A stretch of DNA of 64,000 nt from the NCBI RefSeq assembly GCF_000002515.2, contig NC_006042.1, positions 1,302,001-1,366,000 of the forward strand. The letters are read 5' to 3'. The notes under the pieces were generated by a model. The model was given only the letters and a program-made list of their open reading frames with translations. It searched no databases and was not told the origin of the DNA. Of this stretch, positions 1 through 9,120 are shown piece by piece (the stretch's first letter is position 1; each line of letters opens with the position of its first letter). The position numbers and the translations under genes are program-made. The DNA comes from Kluyveromyces lactis (taxonomy: Eukaryota > Ascomycota > Saccharomycetes > Saccharomycetales > Saccharomycetaceae).

Positions 1-420
1 TTCGAAACCGATTCCGAGTTTAAATCCAGTTTGTGGAGGAAACAATGGAGTGTATTAAAAGGTCAGGCATTCAATGTTGTGGAAACATTGAAGGATCCCA
101 GATGCGGACCACTAGAACTCGTGAAACGAACACCTTCTCTTGTGATTGATGGTTTCGTTGAGTACACTTTCTACCCTATCCAGGAAACGTCGTTAACTTT
201 ATCATTGACTGAATCTTTACCAAAGAGCTCCTCACCAATGATTGTTGGTAGCATTCCTGATAGATTTGAAGACACTCTGCACCACCATCCACACCCCAAC
301 TACTCTGAGAATCAGAACCAGAACGAGAACCAGAATCACGAGCACCCAGAAAGGAAGACCGTCATTATAGAAAGATTAGAAATATGTAATTCCAAACCAC
401 CGTTGTTCACATGGTGGTGA
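1..420 (+). CDS. LSB6: Type II phosphatidylinositol 4-kinase, C-terminal part
   Basis: The frame is open from base 1 to the TGA at 418-420, so the gene begins before the window and only about 139 C-terminal residues are seen. The segment around WRKQWSVLKGQAFNVVETL and the CGPLELVKR block look like the end of a type II PI 4-kinase, which makes PI4P on vacuolar, endosomal and plasma membranes. The call also rests on position: in S. cerevisiae LSB6 (YJL100W) lies directly before CHS6 in the same orientation, as here. The tail has an Asn/Gln/Glu/His-rich low-complexity stretch and ends in FTWW. The catalytic lysine and the DRG motif lie outside the window, so activity cannot be judged. Confidence 0.8.
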   Translation, partial: FETDSEFKSSLWRKQWSVLKGQAFNVVETLKDPRCGPLELVKRTPSLVIDGFVEYTFYPIQETSLTLSLTESLPKSSSPMIVGSIPDRFEDTLHHHPHPNYSENQNQNENQNHEHPERKTVIIERLEICNSKPPLFTWW

Positions 421-742
421 TAGCCAATACACACCCTAATATACACATATCAATTACATAAGGGCAGACCATCTACGGCAACAGATACGGCCGTCTGTAA
501 CCCGTCTCATCCCATCTCACTATCCATCGTTTTCACTGGTTGCCAGATCTGCTCGGCACCTTTGGTATAGTAACTAGAAAAATAAATACTTTAAACAGGG
601 TTTTCAATCGGATAAGACACTTAATAAACGATAGTTAAAGAGAAGAAATGTCTAGAGACAGCAAGGGCCCTTTGAGGTACGTCTTTCCAGTTGAAAGTTA
701 GTCAATCGTTTTATTTAAAGTCAATAAAGTAGGCTGAGAAAG
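421..742. other. LSB6-CHS6 intergenic region
   Basis: This 322-base spacer holds the 3' end of LSB6 and the promoter of CHS6. A 17-codon upstream ORF (648-701, beginning MSRDSKGP) ends 41 bases before the CHS6 ATG. A GTACGT, a minor yeast 5' splice-site form, lies inside this small ORF, but I see no TACTAAC branch point before CHS6, so I do not call an intron. Nothing else is evident. Confidence 0.5.
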
Positions 743-2893
743 ATGAGTTTGCTTTGGGGTAGTAAGAAGAAACCGGGTTCAAGGCCCGGATCGGTAGTTT
801 TGACTGATCAAAATGGAAGTGCTATCTTCGATGAATTACCAGGCAGTAAGAAACAAATTGATGATAATCCACGAATCATGGAGACTCAATTTGGTGAAAG
901 TTTAGGCCTACGTACCAATTCCTTGCGTAAAATTTTGGCTAACGAGACCGCTGGCCTTGGGTTTCCTGACTTAGTCCACGTTGCACATTACGATAAATCG
1001 CGGAAGGATGAAGTTGGAGAGTATCATTACATTACTGGTATCGATTGTTCATCTGAGGCTATGCCGATTGGATACTTAAGTACTCTAAGGCTGAGACAAA
1101 ATTGGGCTAGTGAGACAATTTCTACGTTTTGCTGTTATAACTTGTTCTCCAAAGTTGATCTAAGAATCAAATTTGAGACGGAAAAATCTTTCCAGGTTAG
1201 TGCAATTGATTGTTCTACTGGGAATCTACATGTCCCCATGACAGAAACTCTGTGGAAGGAGACGTTCCTTAGTGGGATAATCCGCGCATTGATTTTCAAC
1301 AAAGATAGAGAATGGAAATTACCAGGTATGGTTGAATTACCAATAGGAATCGATAACGGTATTGCATCAGCTCAATCCATTATCAAATCGTTCTGTGAGT
1401 TTATTCCAAGGTATAAGGAAACAGGGTTAGATCTAAGCCGAAACCCAACTGTTTCTCCCTTGCATAACTACCTTGTTGAATCGTTGTTATCCTTTCTTGC
1501 TGTGACTCCAAGGTTGCACCATTACTGTATCTCAATCTTAGAAGAATTGACTGAATCTGATGCCAAGAATGGTGTCTTGTACCAGATGGTGAAATGTAAG
1601 GTTGCATTCCATTCCAACAATTCAGATCTCTTGACAGCGTCATCGATTAATTCATTGTTGAACAGTTATTTCAAAAATGTAAACAAACTGAAGAAATCGC
1701 AATTGATCATGCTAACAGACTTATTAAATCTACAAATCGAATTCTTGATGAAGAAAGAGGATTATGAACTCGCTTTACCCGTAGCTCTTTATGCTACACA
1801 ATTGGTGCCAGATAGTTTCCAGTCCTGGTACTATCTAGCCGATTGTTACATCCATAAGAAGGAATACGATTCTGCCTTGTTGGCGATAAACTCGATCCCC
1901 AAGTTGATGATCTTGGATCCAAGTAAAGATGCCTACTGGTCCATTGGCTTGGATAAACTGTATTACAAGAAACCTCAAGGTCAAGGTGCAGAAAGTACAT
2001 TGAATTCGCACGAATACAACTATGCGCTAACGAAGCTAAGACCTGTCAAAGAACGTGACATGAACGACATCACTTTTGGTAAGATAATAATGCCAGCAAA
2101 TAGCTATGGATGCATTAGAAATATTTACGACACGGCATGTGCTCAAATCGGACCAGTATACGGTCCCAGATCCACCAATTTGATAGACTTCGTTTCCAAC
2201 GAAGAGATCGGAGCAGTCGCATACACTGCACTACTAGAAAGAAACTCTTTGAAGAACAAGATCCCATGGTATATGGGCCAAATGTATCGCCTCTTGATGA
2301 AAATTGTGAACTTCCTGGGATGGAATGGACTACTGGAATTAAGATCGTCAATTTTCGTCATGGAATCTGAACACGTCGATTACCAAAACAAGACCAACCC
2401 ATTGTTAAGACAAAAGAGAATGTGTGAGAAATGGCTAGACACTCTGTTCATGGAAGTGTACCAGGATCTAAAAGTCTCATTGAACTCTCCAGCGCTCAAG
2501 GATTCCAAGAGCAGTGGCTTAGAATGGGAACTCTTAGGATTACTACTTGTGAAAACCGCAAACTGGAATGAAGCCGTAGCATGTCTCAGAACTAGTATCA
2601 TGGCGCGCTTTGACATCATTGCTGCAGACACACTACTCGACCTGTACCTCTTTGGGCCTGAGAACTTCCCGTTGACTACTGACGAAGTGCTATCGATCTT
2701 ACTGGGAAACTGTTCATACCATTCCAGATTTTACGACACTTGCCAGTGGCTTAACCTACAAGTCCTATACAAACTAAACGAAGAACTGGGTACAGAAACA
2801 CTAAGAAACAGAATATACGCACACCCGCTGGCAGAACGCGGTATAGTTACTCTGATAGACAAGGCGCTCGATTGGATCCAGCAGTTTGCATAA
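743..2893 (+). CDS. CHS6: Exomer cargo adaptor (ChAP family, Chs6/Bch2 type)
   Basis: This 716-residue protein matches Chs6 along its length. Shared blocks include PRIMETQFGE near residue 45, GEYHYITGID near 93 and the SGLEWELLGLLL block near 595. The family (Chs6, Bch2, Bch1, Bud7) binds Chs5 and Arf1 to form exomer on the trans-Golgi network, which carries chitin synthase Chs3 and other cargo to the cell surface. A TPR-like region is visible around residues 340-385 (ELALPVALYATQLVPDSFQ, then SWYYLADCYIHKKEYDSAL). A species that never duplicated its genome should have one gene for the CHS6/BCH2 pair, and SAP185/190 follows as in both S. cerevisiae sister blocks. The ATG at 743 aligns with the known N-terminus. 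A (TA)15 tract begins 20 bases after the stop. Confidence 0.93.
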   Translation: MSLLWGSKKKPGSRPGSVVLTDQNGSAIFDELPGSKKQIDDNPRIMETQFGESLGLRTNSLRKILANETAGLGFPDLVHVAHYDKSRKDEVGEYHYITGIDCSSEAMPIGYLSTLRLRQNWASETISTFCCYNLFSKVDLRIKFETEKSFQVSAIDCSTGNLHVPMTETLWKETFLSGIIRALIFNKDREWKLPGMVELPIGIDNGIASAQSIIKSFCEFIPRYKETGLDLSRNPTVSPLHNYLVESLLSFLAVTPRLHHYCISILEELTESDAKNGVLYQMVKCKVAFHSNNSDLLTASSINSLLNSYFKNVNKLKKSQLIMLTDLLNLQIEFLMKKEDYELALPVALYATQLVPDSFQSWYYLADCYIHKKEYDSALLAINSIPKLMILDPSKDAYWSIGLDKLYYKKPQGQGAESTLNSHEYNYALTKLRPVKERDMNDITFGKIIMPANSYGCIRNIYDTACAQIGPVYGPRSTNLIDFVSNEEIGAVAYTALLERNSLKNKIPWYMGQMYRLLMKIVNFLGWNGLLELRSSIFVMESEHVDYQNKTNPLLRQKRMCEKWLDTLFMEVYQDLKVSLNSPALKDSKSSGLEWELLGLLLVKTANWNEAVACLRTSIMARFDIIAADTLLDLYLFGPENFPLTTDEVLSILLGNCSYHSRFYDTCQWLNLQVLYKLNEELGTETLRNRIYAHPLAERGIVTLIDKALDWIQQFA

Positions 2894-2912
2894 TTGAATG
2901 ACTGACTGTATC

Positions 2913-2944
<32 letters not shown>

Positions 2945-3689
2945 TTCATATCATGTATGTAAATAAATGTATCAAATAAAGATCAAAGTACAGAATAACA
3001 GATAAATAAATAGGAATTAATAGGAGGAATACGACATATAATGGGTAGAGCACTTCTGTTACCAGTAAGAATGCTCTCACCGAACATGAGAATGATGAGA
3101 TTGAGTCTCTTGATTGCCATTACCCTCCCTCTGTTGCCTTGTAAAAAGTTTTTTACTCCCAGTGAACTATCGCAGAGGAGCTCACGAAAGGAATTTCGTA
3201 AATTAAAAATATTCAGAATCAACAATTTCAACTTGAAATGGTTTGAATACTGGAATGGGATTGAACGGAAAGTGTGGCTAAAAGAGCGATAGCAGTATAG
3301 ATCGGATTGTTTTCTGAGTGTTTCGGTCTAGTTGTCAGAGTTATATTACAAGGCTAGCTTTGGACAATTGTGTTAAAGGGTCTGTGATATGGTGACGCCC
3401 CCTTAAATTTACGTTTTCCTTTGTGTTTGTATATTTTTGTTTAAAACCTGCGATTTGTTTGAAGGTTTAAACGGCAGGAAACGTTTGCTACAGAGACGCT
3501 AGTAAGGTGATACACGTTGGTTGTACTGTTGGATTCTCGGAGTCTTTAGTATCCGGAATAATAAAAATTTTGTTCATCTTTCATTTCCATTTTAATTTGT
3601 TTACTGGTTGGTTTTAATTCTGATTGATTGTTGAATCGATCAATCCCTTAGCATATATCCCTTTCATTTCATCTTTTTTCGTGTTTTAA
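2894..3689. other. CHS6-SAP185 intergenic region (796 bp)
   Basis: Contains the CHS6 3' end and the SAP185 promoter. A stress-response element (CCCCT, 3399-3403) lies about 290 bases before the SAP185 ATG. An 83-codon ATG ORF at 3041-3292 (+) has a hydrophobic N-terminal stretch but I recognise no family. The opposite strand is open over much of the same span only from a TTG. I treat the region as non-coding. A pyrimidine-rich leader precedes SAP185. Confidence 0.5.
2914..2943. repeat. (TA)n microsatellite, 3' of CHS6
   Basis: Uninterrupted 30-base TA tract starting 20 bases past the CHS6 stop. TATATA is the yeast polyadenylation efficiency element, so the tract probably also serves CHS6 3'-end formation. 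It is expected to vary in length between strains. Confidence 0.95.
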
Positions 3690-6600
3690 ATGTCTGGATC
3701 CTTTTGGAAGTTCGGGCAGGATTATGCCAATGAAGCGCCATTGACGAAGCTTTTGAATAAGGCGTTTTTCAAGATCAATAACAATAATAGTGGTTCTGAC
3801 GATAATCACGGACAGAACGGGTCCGGTGTTGATAGCGATGATGGGTTGAATCTACGAGAGAAGAAAAACATGTCTGAACTTACGTCTGAGTCTGATAGCG
3901 ATTGTATCAGTGGAGAAGACGATTCTGGGGATACAGGTGACGATGACGATGTAGAAAAGAAGGAGGAAGAGCAGGATGATGAGGATGAAGATGATAGAGC
4001 ACTGGGGCCCGGGACGACGAAAAGGAATAGTGGACGTTTCAATGATGAGGACAACGAGGGAGGAGAAGAACAGGTTTCAATTTCAGAGAGTAATTTCGAA
4101 TACAAGGACTATCGTCCCAACCTTGATATTTTAGACGACTTGTTGGATGACGAGGAACTGTATACAGAGCTTATGTGCTCGAATTTCAAACTATTGGTGT
4201 TTTTCAGGTATCCTGAAGTGTTAGCAAGGTTGGTTGATTATGTGACCAACGAACACGTATTAGAACCAGCTGACGATAGCATGGTCGATGAGGAACAACA
4301 AGAAGGGGAAAATGGGTCGGATTCATCCGATAACGATGCAGAGGAAGATCAGGGTAAACAAGGTTCTCCAGAGGCAGAAGCGGATTCAGGGGATGACTTA
4401 GAGAATTCAGAAGATGAAAATAATACTCAATCACAATACCAAAATACACTGGACGTCGTTCCAGATAATGCATCTGAGTCTTCAGCTGAAACGAGTATCA
4501 CTCTACCACCAGAAAGTGAAGAACAGGTAGAGTCAAGAAGAGCCAGGATCGCTGCAGAGATTCTCTCTGCGGATGTGTGGACCATTTCCTCTGCATTCAT
4601 GGATAACGAAGACCTTCTAGTCAAGTTATGGTCCACTTTGGAACACCCTGCTCCACTTTCAATCATTGCATCCACATATTTCATGAAAATCAATGAACGT
4701 TTATTAGATATGGACATTAGTGGCATGATAAACTTCATTTTAAAACAAGAGAATATAGTTGATAGATTTATTGCACACATCGATAACCCTCCATTGATGG
4801 ATTTCCTTCTTAAAGTCATTTCTACGGATAAACCAGATGCTCCAACTGGAATAATCGCATTATTGAAGAAACAACATTTGATATCTAAATTGTTAGATTA
4901 TTTATCAATTGAACACGATTCTTCAATTCAATCTGCTGCAGGCGATTTCTTAAAAGCTTTGATTACCATCAGTGCAAATTCAAATAACGAAATCGCATCT
5001 GCTATAGGTCCTAATGAGTTGACTAGAGAATTAGTTTCCGCAGAAATGGTTTCCAAATTGGTTAATATTATGTTACAATGTGGCACATCGTTAAGCAACG
5101 GTGTTGGGATAGTGATAGAACTTATCAGAAAGAACAATTCTGATTACGATTTCGTACAGGTGATGTATACAACATTGGAAACACACCCACCATCTGATAG
5201 AGATCCAGTGTATTTGGGACATTTGGTTAGATGCTTTGCAAATAAGATGGATAGATTTAACAAGATCCTTTTGGAAACGAAGCTTGACCCATTGGAGACA
5301 CCTTTCGGAAGCATTGAGCCGTTAGGTTTTGAAAGATTTAAGATTTGCGAACTTGTTGCTGAACTTTTACACTGCTCGAACATGGGATTGTTAGGTGAAC
5401 CATCAGGAGAGGCTATTGTACTTGAACGAGACTTGAAAAGAGAAGAGATTTTGAAAGAAATGGAAGAACAGCTTGAGAATGAAAACGCATCTGATGCAGA
5501 AACTGGATATTATGACGGTGAAGATGATACTGCTCATGCTAATAATCTTCATAGGGAATTACAAGACCTCAATATAAATGCGACGCTGAAAGACTCTGAA
5601 GCTACTGATGAAGTAGAGGACGTCAAAGATGTTGGAGATGCTGGAGATGTTGATGCTTCCTTGGCTGAAAGAACAGATATACATTCCGAAACTTCATCAG
5701 ATTCTGAAGTTACCGAAAAAGTTCTGAGAGAAAATCCAGTTGTTGGTGATTTATTGAAAATTTCTTTACAAGATAACAACATCATTACAACCATACTTGA
5801 TATGTTTTTCAGGTTCCCCTGGAACAATTTCTTGCATAACGTTGTTTTCGATATTGTGCAGCAAATTTTCAATGGACCACTGAAGTCTGGATATAACAAA
5901 TTTCTCTTGGCAGATCTCTTTTCTTCTGCTCATATTACCGATGTCATTATGGAAGGCGACAGGAAATGTCTAGAGTACGAGAAAGAGACTGGAATCAGAC
6001 TTGGTTACATGGGTCATTTAACATTGATCGCCGAGGAAGTTGCCAAATTCGCTGCCTATATAGAAGAAGCCAATGTGACTTTCGCATCACCTGTAGTGCA
6101 AGAAGGACTCAATGAACCTAAATGGAAAGAGTACTGCGATACAATTCTCACCGAAACAAGAGAAAAATATAGCTCTTTACTCGGAGATGACGGTTTCGAC
6201 GAAGGTGAAAACGACGAGGGCGATGACGAGATTTACGAAGACGATGATGCTATAAATGAAAACGAGAAAAGGTTTGTGAATGTGAACGGGTCCCTGGAGT
6301 ATGACGATGCCGATGAGGATGAAAATCCGAATGAATTAGGTGCCGACAACTGTTTCGTTTATGAAGACAACATGGGTAATAAGACAAAAATCCAAGTACG
6401 ACTAGACAACAACGATGAGCATGACTCGTCGTACGGTGGAGATTTGAATAAGTTTAGCAACTACATGTCAAATCAGATTAAATCCGGCTTAAACATGGCT
6501 GACAATGCCGAGGAAGAAGACGAAGGAGACGAAGAGGAAGATATTTGGAATGGTGAATCATCCAACACATTCCAACCGCAAGTCCCCAATAAAACCTTCT

Positions 6601-6992
6601 TCAACAGCTCCATGTTCCATTCCCACCAATTTGATCTGTCACCTGACGATGAAGAAGATTATTTAGATCCTAACGACGATGGGCAATCTTATGCAAAACC
6701 AAACCATCCTTTATACTCCAGCATGTTATCACCGGGTGGTATGCCCTACGATGCACCAGACGAAGAACTCAACGATCTTGATGTAAACGACGATGATGAG
6801 GACGACGACGAAGATGATTTCGATGCTGATACTGATGTTGGAACACATAGCGGCATTTCTCATCGTTCGAATGAATACTCCCTGCGTCGTACTTCCAGTA
6901 ATGATAAGATCCCTTACGATCTCGCTGAGCAGAGTAGTAGAGCAATGGGAATGCCTGCTTTGCAAAGATCAAGCTCACATGATACAGATTAA
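3690..6992 (+). CDS. SAP185: Sit4-associated protein (SAPS family)
   Basis: This 1100-residue protein has the SAPS domain roughly from residue 140 (PNLDILDDLLDDEELYTELM) to about 840 (WKEYCDTILTETREKY). Long Asp/Glu-rich stretches occur at about 50-115, 190-265 and 825-1080. SAPS proteins are regulatory partners of the PP6-type phosphatase Sit4, which acts in G1 progression, nutrient signalling and tRNA wobble modification. S. cerevisiae has the duplicates SAP185 and SAP190. Here a single pre-duplication gene is expected, so SAP190 would be an equally fair name. Position after CHS6 and before PHS1 supports the call. The N-terminus starts MSGSFWKFGQDY at a clear ATG, as in the family. Confidence 0.93.
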   Translation: MSGSFWKFGQDYANEAPLTKLLNKAFFKINNNNSGSDDNHGQNGSGVDSDDGLNLREKKNMSELTSESDSDCISGEDDSGDTGDDDDVEKKEEEQDDEDEDDRALGPGTTKRNSGRFNDEDNEGGEEQVSISESNFEYKDYRPNLDILDDLLDDEELYTELMCSNFKLLVFFRYPEVLARLVDYVTNEHVLEPADDSMVDEEQQEGENGSDSSDNDAEEDQGKQGSPEAEADSGDDLENSEDENNTQSQYQNTLDVVPDNASESSAETSITLPPESEEQVESRRARIAAEILSADVWTISSAFMDNEDLLVKLWSTLEHPAPLSIIASTYFMKINERLLDMDISGMINFILKQENIVDRFIAHIDNPPLMDFLLKVISTDKPDAPTGIIALLKKQHLISKLLDYLSIEHDSSIQSAAGDFLKALITISANSNNEIASAIGPNELTRELVSAEMVSKLVNIMLQCGTSLSNGVGIVIELIRKNNSDYDFVQVMYTTLETHPPSDRDPVYLGHLVRCFANKMDRFNKILLETKLDPLETPFGSIEPLGFERFKICELVAELLHCSNMGLLGEPSGEAIVLERDLKREEILKEMEEQLENENASDAETGYYDGEDDTAHANNLHRELQDLNINATLKDSEATDEVEDVKDVGDAGDVDASLAERTDIHSETSSDSEVTEKVLRENPVVGDLLKISLQDNNIITTILDMFFRFPWNNFLHNVVFDIVQQIFNGPLKSGYNKFLLADLFSSAHITDVIMEGDRKCLEYEKETGIRLGYMGHLTLIAEEVAKFAAYIEEANVTFASPVVQEGLNEPKWKEYCDTILTETREKYSSLLGDDGFDEGENDEGDDEIYEDDDAINENEKRFVNVNGSLEYDDADEDENPNELGADNCFVYEDNMGNKTKIQVRLDNNDEHDSSYGGDLNKFSNYMSNQIKSGLNMADNAEEEDEGDEEEDIWNGESSNTFQPQVPNKTFFNSSMFHSHQFDLSPDDEEDYLDPNDDGQSYAKPNHPLYSSMLSPGGMPYDAPDEELNDLDVNDDDEDDDEDDFDADTDVGTHSGISHRSNEYSLRRTSSNDKIPYDLAEQSSRAMGMPALQRSSSHDTD

Positions 6993-7357
6993 CAATGCAG
7001 CCTTATCCCCAAACACGAATCCTTATCAACACAAATTGATATATAATAAACATTTACTTTTCCTCTGTTTATCGTTAGTTCAAGTAGTAATAATATTAAT
7101 AATAGTAATAGTAATAATAACATACGAGTAACACTAATTCAAATCTTAATTCTCATGTCATCAATACATACTGCAATTTGTTAATTTGGGTATTGTTGGA
7201 TTTCTCTTCCTTTTCGTCTCAATGCATCACTTAATTTTATGAATCTGAAACCATGAATTCTTGTTATTGACAAAAACTGGTCTGTTTAGAACCGAACTGG
7301 ATCTTAATAAATTGAACCCCGAAGTCCAAAGAGCCCACCAATACACTTTCACACCCA
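6993..7357. other. SAP185-PHS1 intergenic region
   Basis: 365 bases. An imperfect TAA/TAG repeat (about 7083-7122) follows SAP185 and probably forms part of its 3' UTR. The rest is the PHS1 promoter, in which I recognise no specific site. Confidence 0.4.
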
Positions 7358-8002
7358 ATGGCATCATCTAAGGCTTCTATCTTCTCCTTCCTTCCTCTTT
7401 ACAACCTACTTTCTGCTTCTGCCTGGGCTTATGTCCTATATCAAGTCGTGACCCTTTACCCAAAGATCGGTCAACCAAGTTTCTTTATTGCTACCAAGGA
7501 TTTAGTCACGTACGTTCAATGCGGTGCTATAATTGAAGTCACAAATTCTTTGTTTGGAATAGTCCGTGCTCCGCTAGTGACCACTGCTGCTCAAGTGGCC
7601 TCTCGACTCTTGGTAGTCATCGGTATCTTCCAGTATGTGCCGGAAGCAGAAAATGCGCATAAAATATATTACATCACGTTGTTGTCGGCATGGTGTATTG
7701 CTGAAATAGTGAGGTACATGTTCTACTTCTTCAACTTGGTGGCTCAAGCGCCTACTGTACTTGTTGTATTGAGATATAACATGTTTTACGTGCTATATCC
7801 ATTGGGCGTCGGCAGCGAATTGTTCATAATTTATTCTGCATTGCCGTTGGCTGAAGCAAAATACAATATCTTGTACAAGTATTTCTTAATTGCAGGTATG
7901 CTAGCCTACATTCCAGGGTTCCCGGTGCTATTCTCACACATGGTTGCCCAAAGAAGGAAGGTCATGAGATCCTTGAACGGTGATAAACGCAAATCTGCAT
8001 GA
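7358..8002 (+). CDS. PHS1: 3-hydroxyacyl-CoA dehydratase of very-long-chain fatty acid elongation
   Basis: This 214-residue multi-pass membrane protein belongs to the PTPLA/HACD family. It performs the third step of each elongation cycle in the ER, dehydrating 3-hydroxyacyl-CoA to trans-2-enoyl-CoA, and works with the Elo, Ifa38 and Tsc13 enzymes. About six hydrophobic segments are visible. The two catalytic residues known in S. cerevisiae (Tyr149 and Glu156) correspond to Tyr147 and Glu154 in the motif LYPLGVGSE, with the spacing of seven kept. The C-terminus is short, basic and cytosolic (RRKVMRSLNGDKRKSA), as expected for an ER protein. Length matches the yeast enzyme. The gene lies between SAP185 and MRPL49, as in S. 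cerevisiae. Confidence 0.95.
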   Translation: MASSKASIFSFLPLYNLLSASAWAYVLYQVVTLYPKIGQPSFFIATKDLVTYVQCGAIIEVTNSLFGIVRAPLVTTAAQVASRLLVVIGIFQYVPEAENAHKIYYITLLSAWCIAEIVRYMFYFFNLVAQAPTVLVVLRYNMFYVLYPLGVGSELFIIYSALPLAEAKYNILYKYFLIAGMLAYIPGFPVLFSHMVAQRRKVMRSLNGDKRKSA

Positions 8003-8153
8003 ATTGTCACAGGATTAAAAGAATAGTTTGACTCATGTATAAAAGTTCTGTAACATTTGTAACATACCCGAATGAATGCACAAATGAAACGACGCTGTCC
8101 CTTGGCGTGGCCGTTGGCTCTTCCTTCTCATGACTGTGTGTGTGCCCTACTTT

Positions 8154-8170
8154 TCACGTCACGTCACGTG
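8154..8170. promoter_or_regulatory. Triple TCACG repeat ending in an E-box
   Basis: Three TCACG units start at 8154, 8159 and 8164. The last forms CACGTG (8165-8170), the core bound by Cbf1 and related bHLH factors, about 150 bases upstream of the MRPL49 ATG. In several yeasts Cbf1 is linked to mitochondrial genes, so a role in MRPL49 expression is a reasonable inference. It lies in the 318-base PHS1-MRPL49 spacer, where I see nothing else. Confidence 0.5.
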
Positions 8171-8320
8171 ACTGACATCAACACTTAACTCTCGAAGGCT
8201 CAAAAAATTTTCTGTTGAAACAGTATACGACTAGTTGAACAACATTTAAGACAAGTGAGAAGAAGCAGATTGAAAGGGCTATTGCATCTGCCAATTGTCG
8301 TTCGAATCAGTGCAGAAACG

Positions 8321-8803
8321 ATGTTCAAGAATATCAGTCATATGTTTGCCCTCCCAGTAAGGCAAATGGTGGGTTTCAGCCCATTTCTTCAACCTTTGAA
8401 GAGAAGTTTCATCAGAACAACACACTCGGTAGCAGAAAAAGCGAAGGTGAATTTAACGCCGTTGAAGTTATCCAATGAGCTATATGCCGTATTCAGAATA
8501 CACAACAGACCATACTTGGTGACAGAAGGAGATAAGGTTATCTTACCGTTTAAACTGAAGCAAGCAGAGGTCGGCGATGTGCTAAATTTGACTGATGTGA
8601 CTACCATTGGTTCTCGTAACTTCAAGCTCGTGGACGAACCTATTGATCCATCTCTATACACTATTAAGGCTACAGTTCTTGAGAAGACAAAACGCCCGCT
8701 TAGAGTGAGAGAAGTTACCAAGAGAAGAAACAGGAAAGTGCGTCATGCGGTCAATAAAGCCGATTTGACTATTCTGAGAATATCCGAGCTAAAAGTCAAT
8801 TAA
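8321..8803 (+). CDS. MRPL49: Mitochondrial large-subunit ribosomal protein bL21m
   Basis: A 160-residue protein, close to the 161 of S. cerevisiae Mrpl49. The frame is open upstream to 8255, but only through a GTG, so the first ATG at 8321 is chosen. Residues 1 to about 40 are rich in Arg, Phe and Ser with no acidic residue, a typical mitochondrial targeting presequence. The body ([21 protein letters not shown]) is the L21 fold, and the basic tail ([20 protein letters not shown]) contacts rRNA. The gene sits between PHS1 and BCK1, as YJL096W does. Confidence 0.93.
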   Translation: MFKNISHMFALPVRQMVGFSPFLQPLKRSFIRTTHSVAEKAKVNLTPLKLSNELYAVFRIHNRPYLVTEGDKVILPFKLKQAEVGDVLNLTDVTTIGSRNFKLVDEPIDPSLYTIKATVLEKTKRPLRVREVTKRRNRKVRHAVNKADLTILRISELKVN

Positions 8804-9120
8804 TGAACTAACCCTCCTACAAAATCGTGTAAATAAAAGTTTAATATAATGTTAGGTCGTTATAGATCGATTAGAAATACTATACCATCTAGTAACTATG
8901 TTTTAGTGGCAGCATCTCATCGAATTTGTTAGAAACGTTTACCGTTTTAGAGAATAGATATAAATTCAAATAGAAACAATTGTAATTAATACCATTTTAA
9001 TCGTTAATAAAGAGGGGAGAAAGACGATAAGAGAAGAGCTTAGTGCAACAATTACTGGGTATCGATACTTTAGTATCTGATAAGTAAAGTCCCGCTAAAT
9101 ATAGATGAACCGTGGATGAT
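8804..9120. other. MRPL49-BCK1 intergenic region
   Basis: 317 A+T-rich bases with the MRPL49 3' UTR and the BCK1 promoter. I see no small gene or recognisable factor site. Confidence 0.35.

Noticed and set aside
648-742. Possible first exon of CHS6 ending at GTACGT
   Set aside because: No branch point before the CHS6 ATG, and the ATG at 743 already aligns with the Chs6 N-terminus.
3041-3292. 83-codon ATG ORF between CHS6 and SAP185
   Set aside because: No recognisable family, located in the expected 3' UTR/promoter space, and absent from both S. cerevisiae sister blocks. Conservation in related species would be needed.
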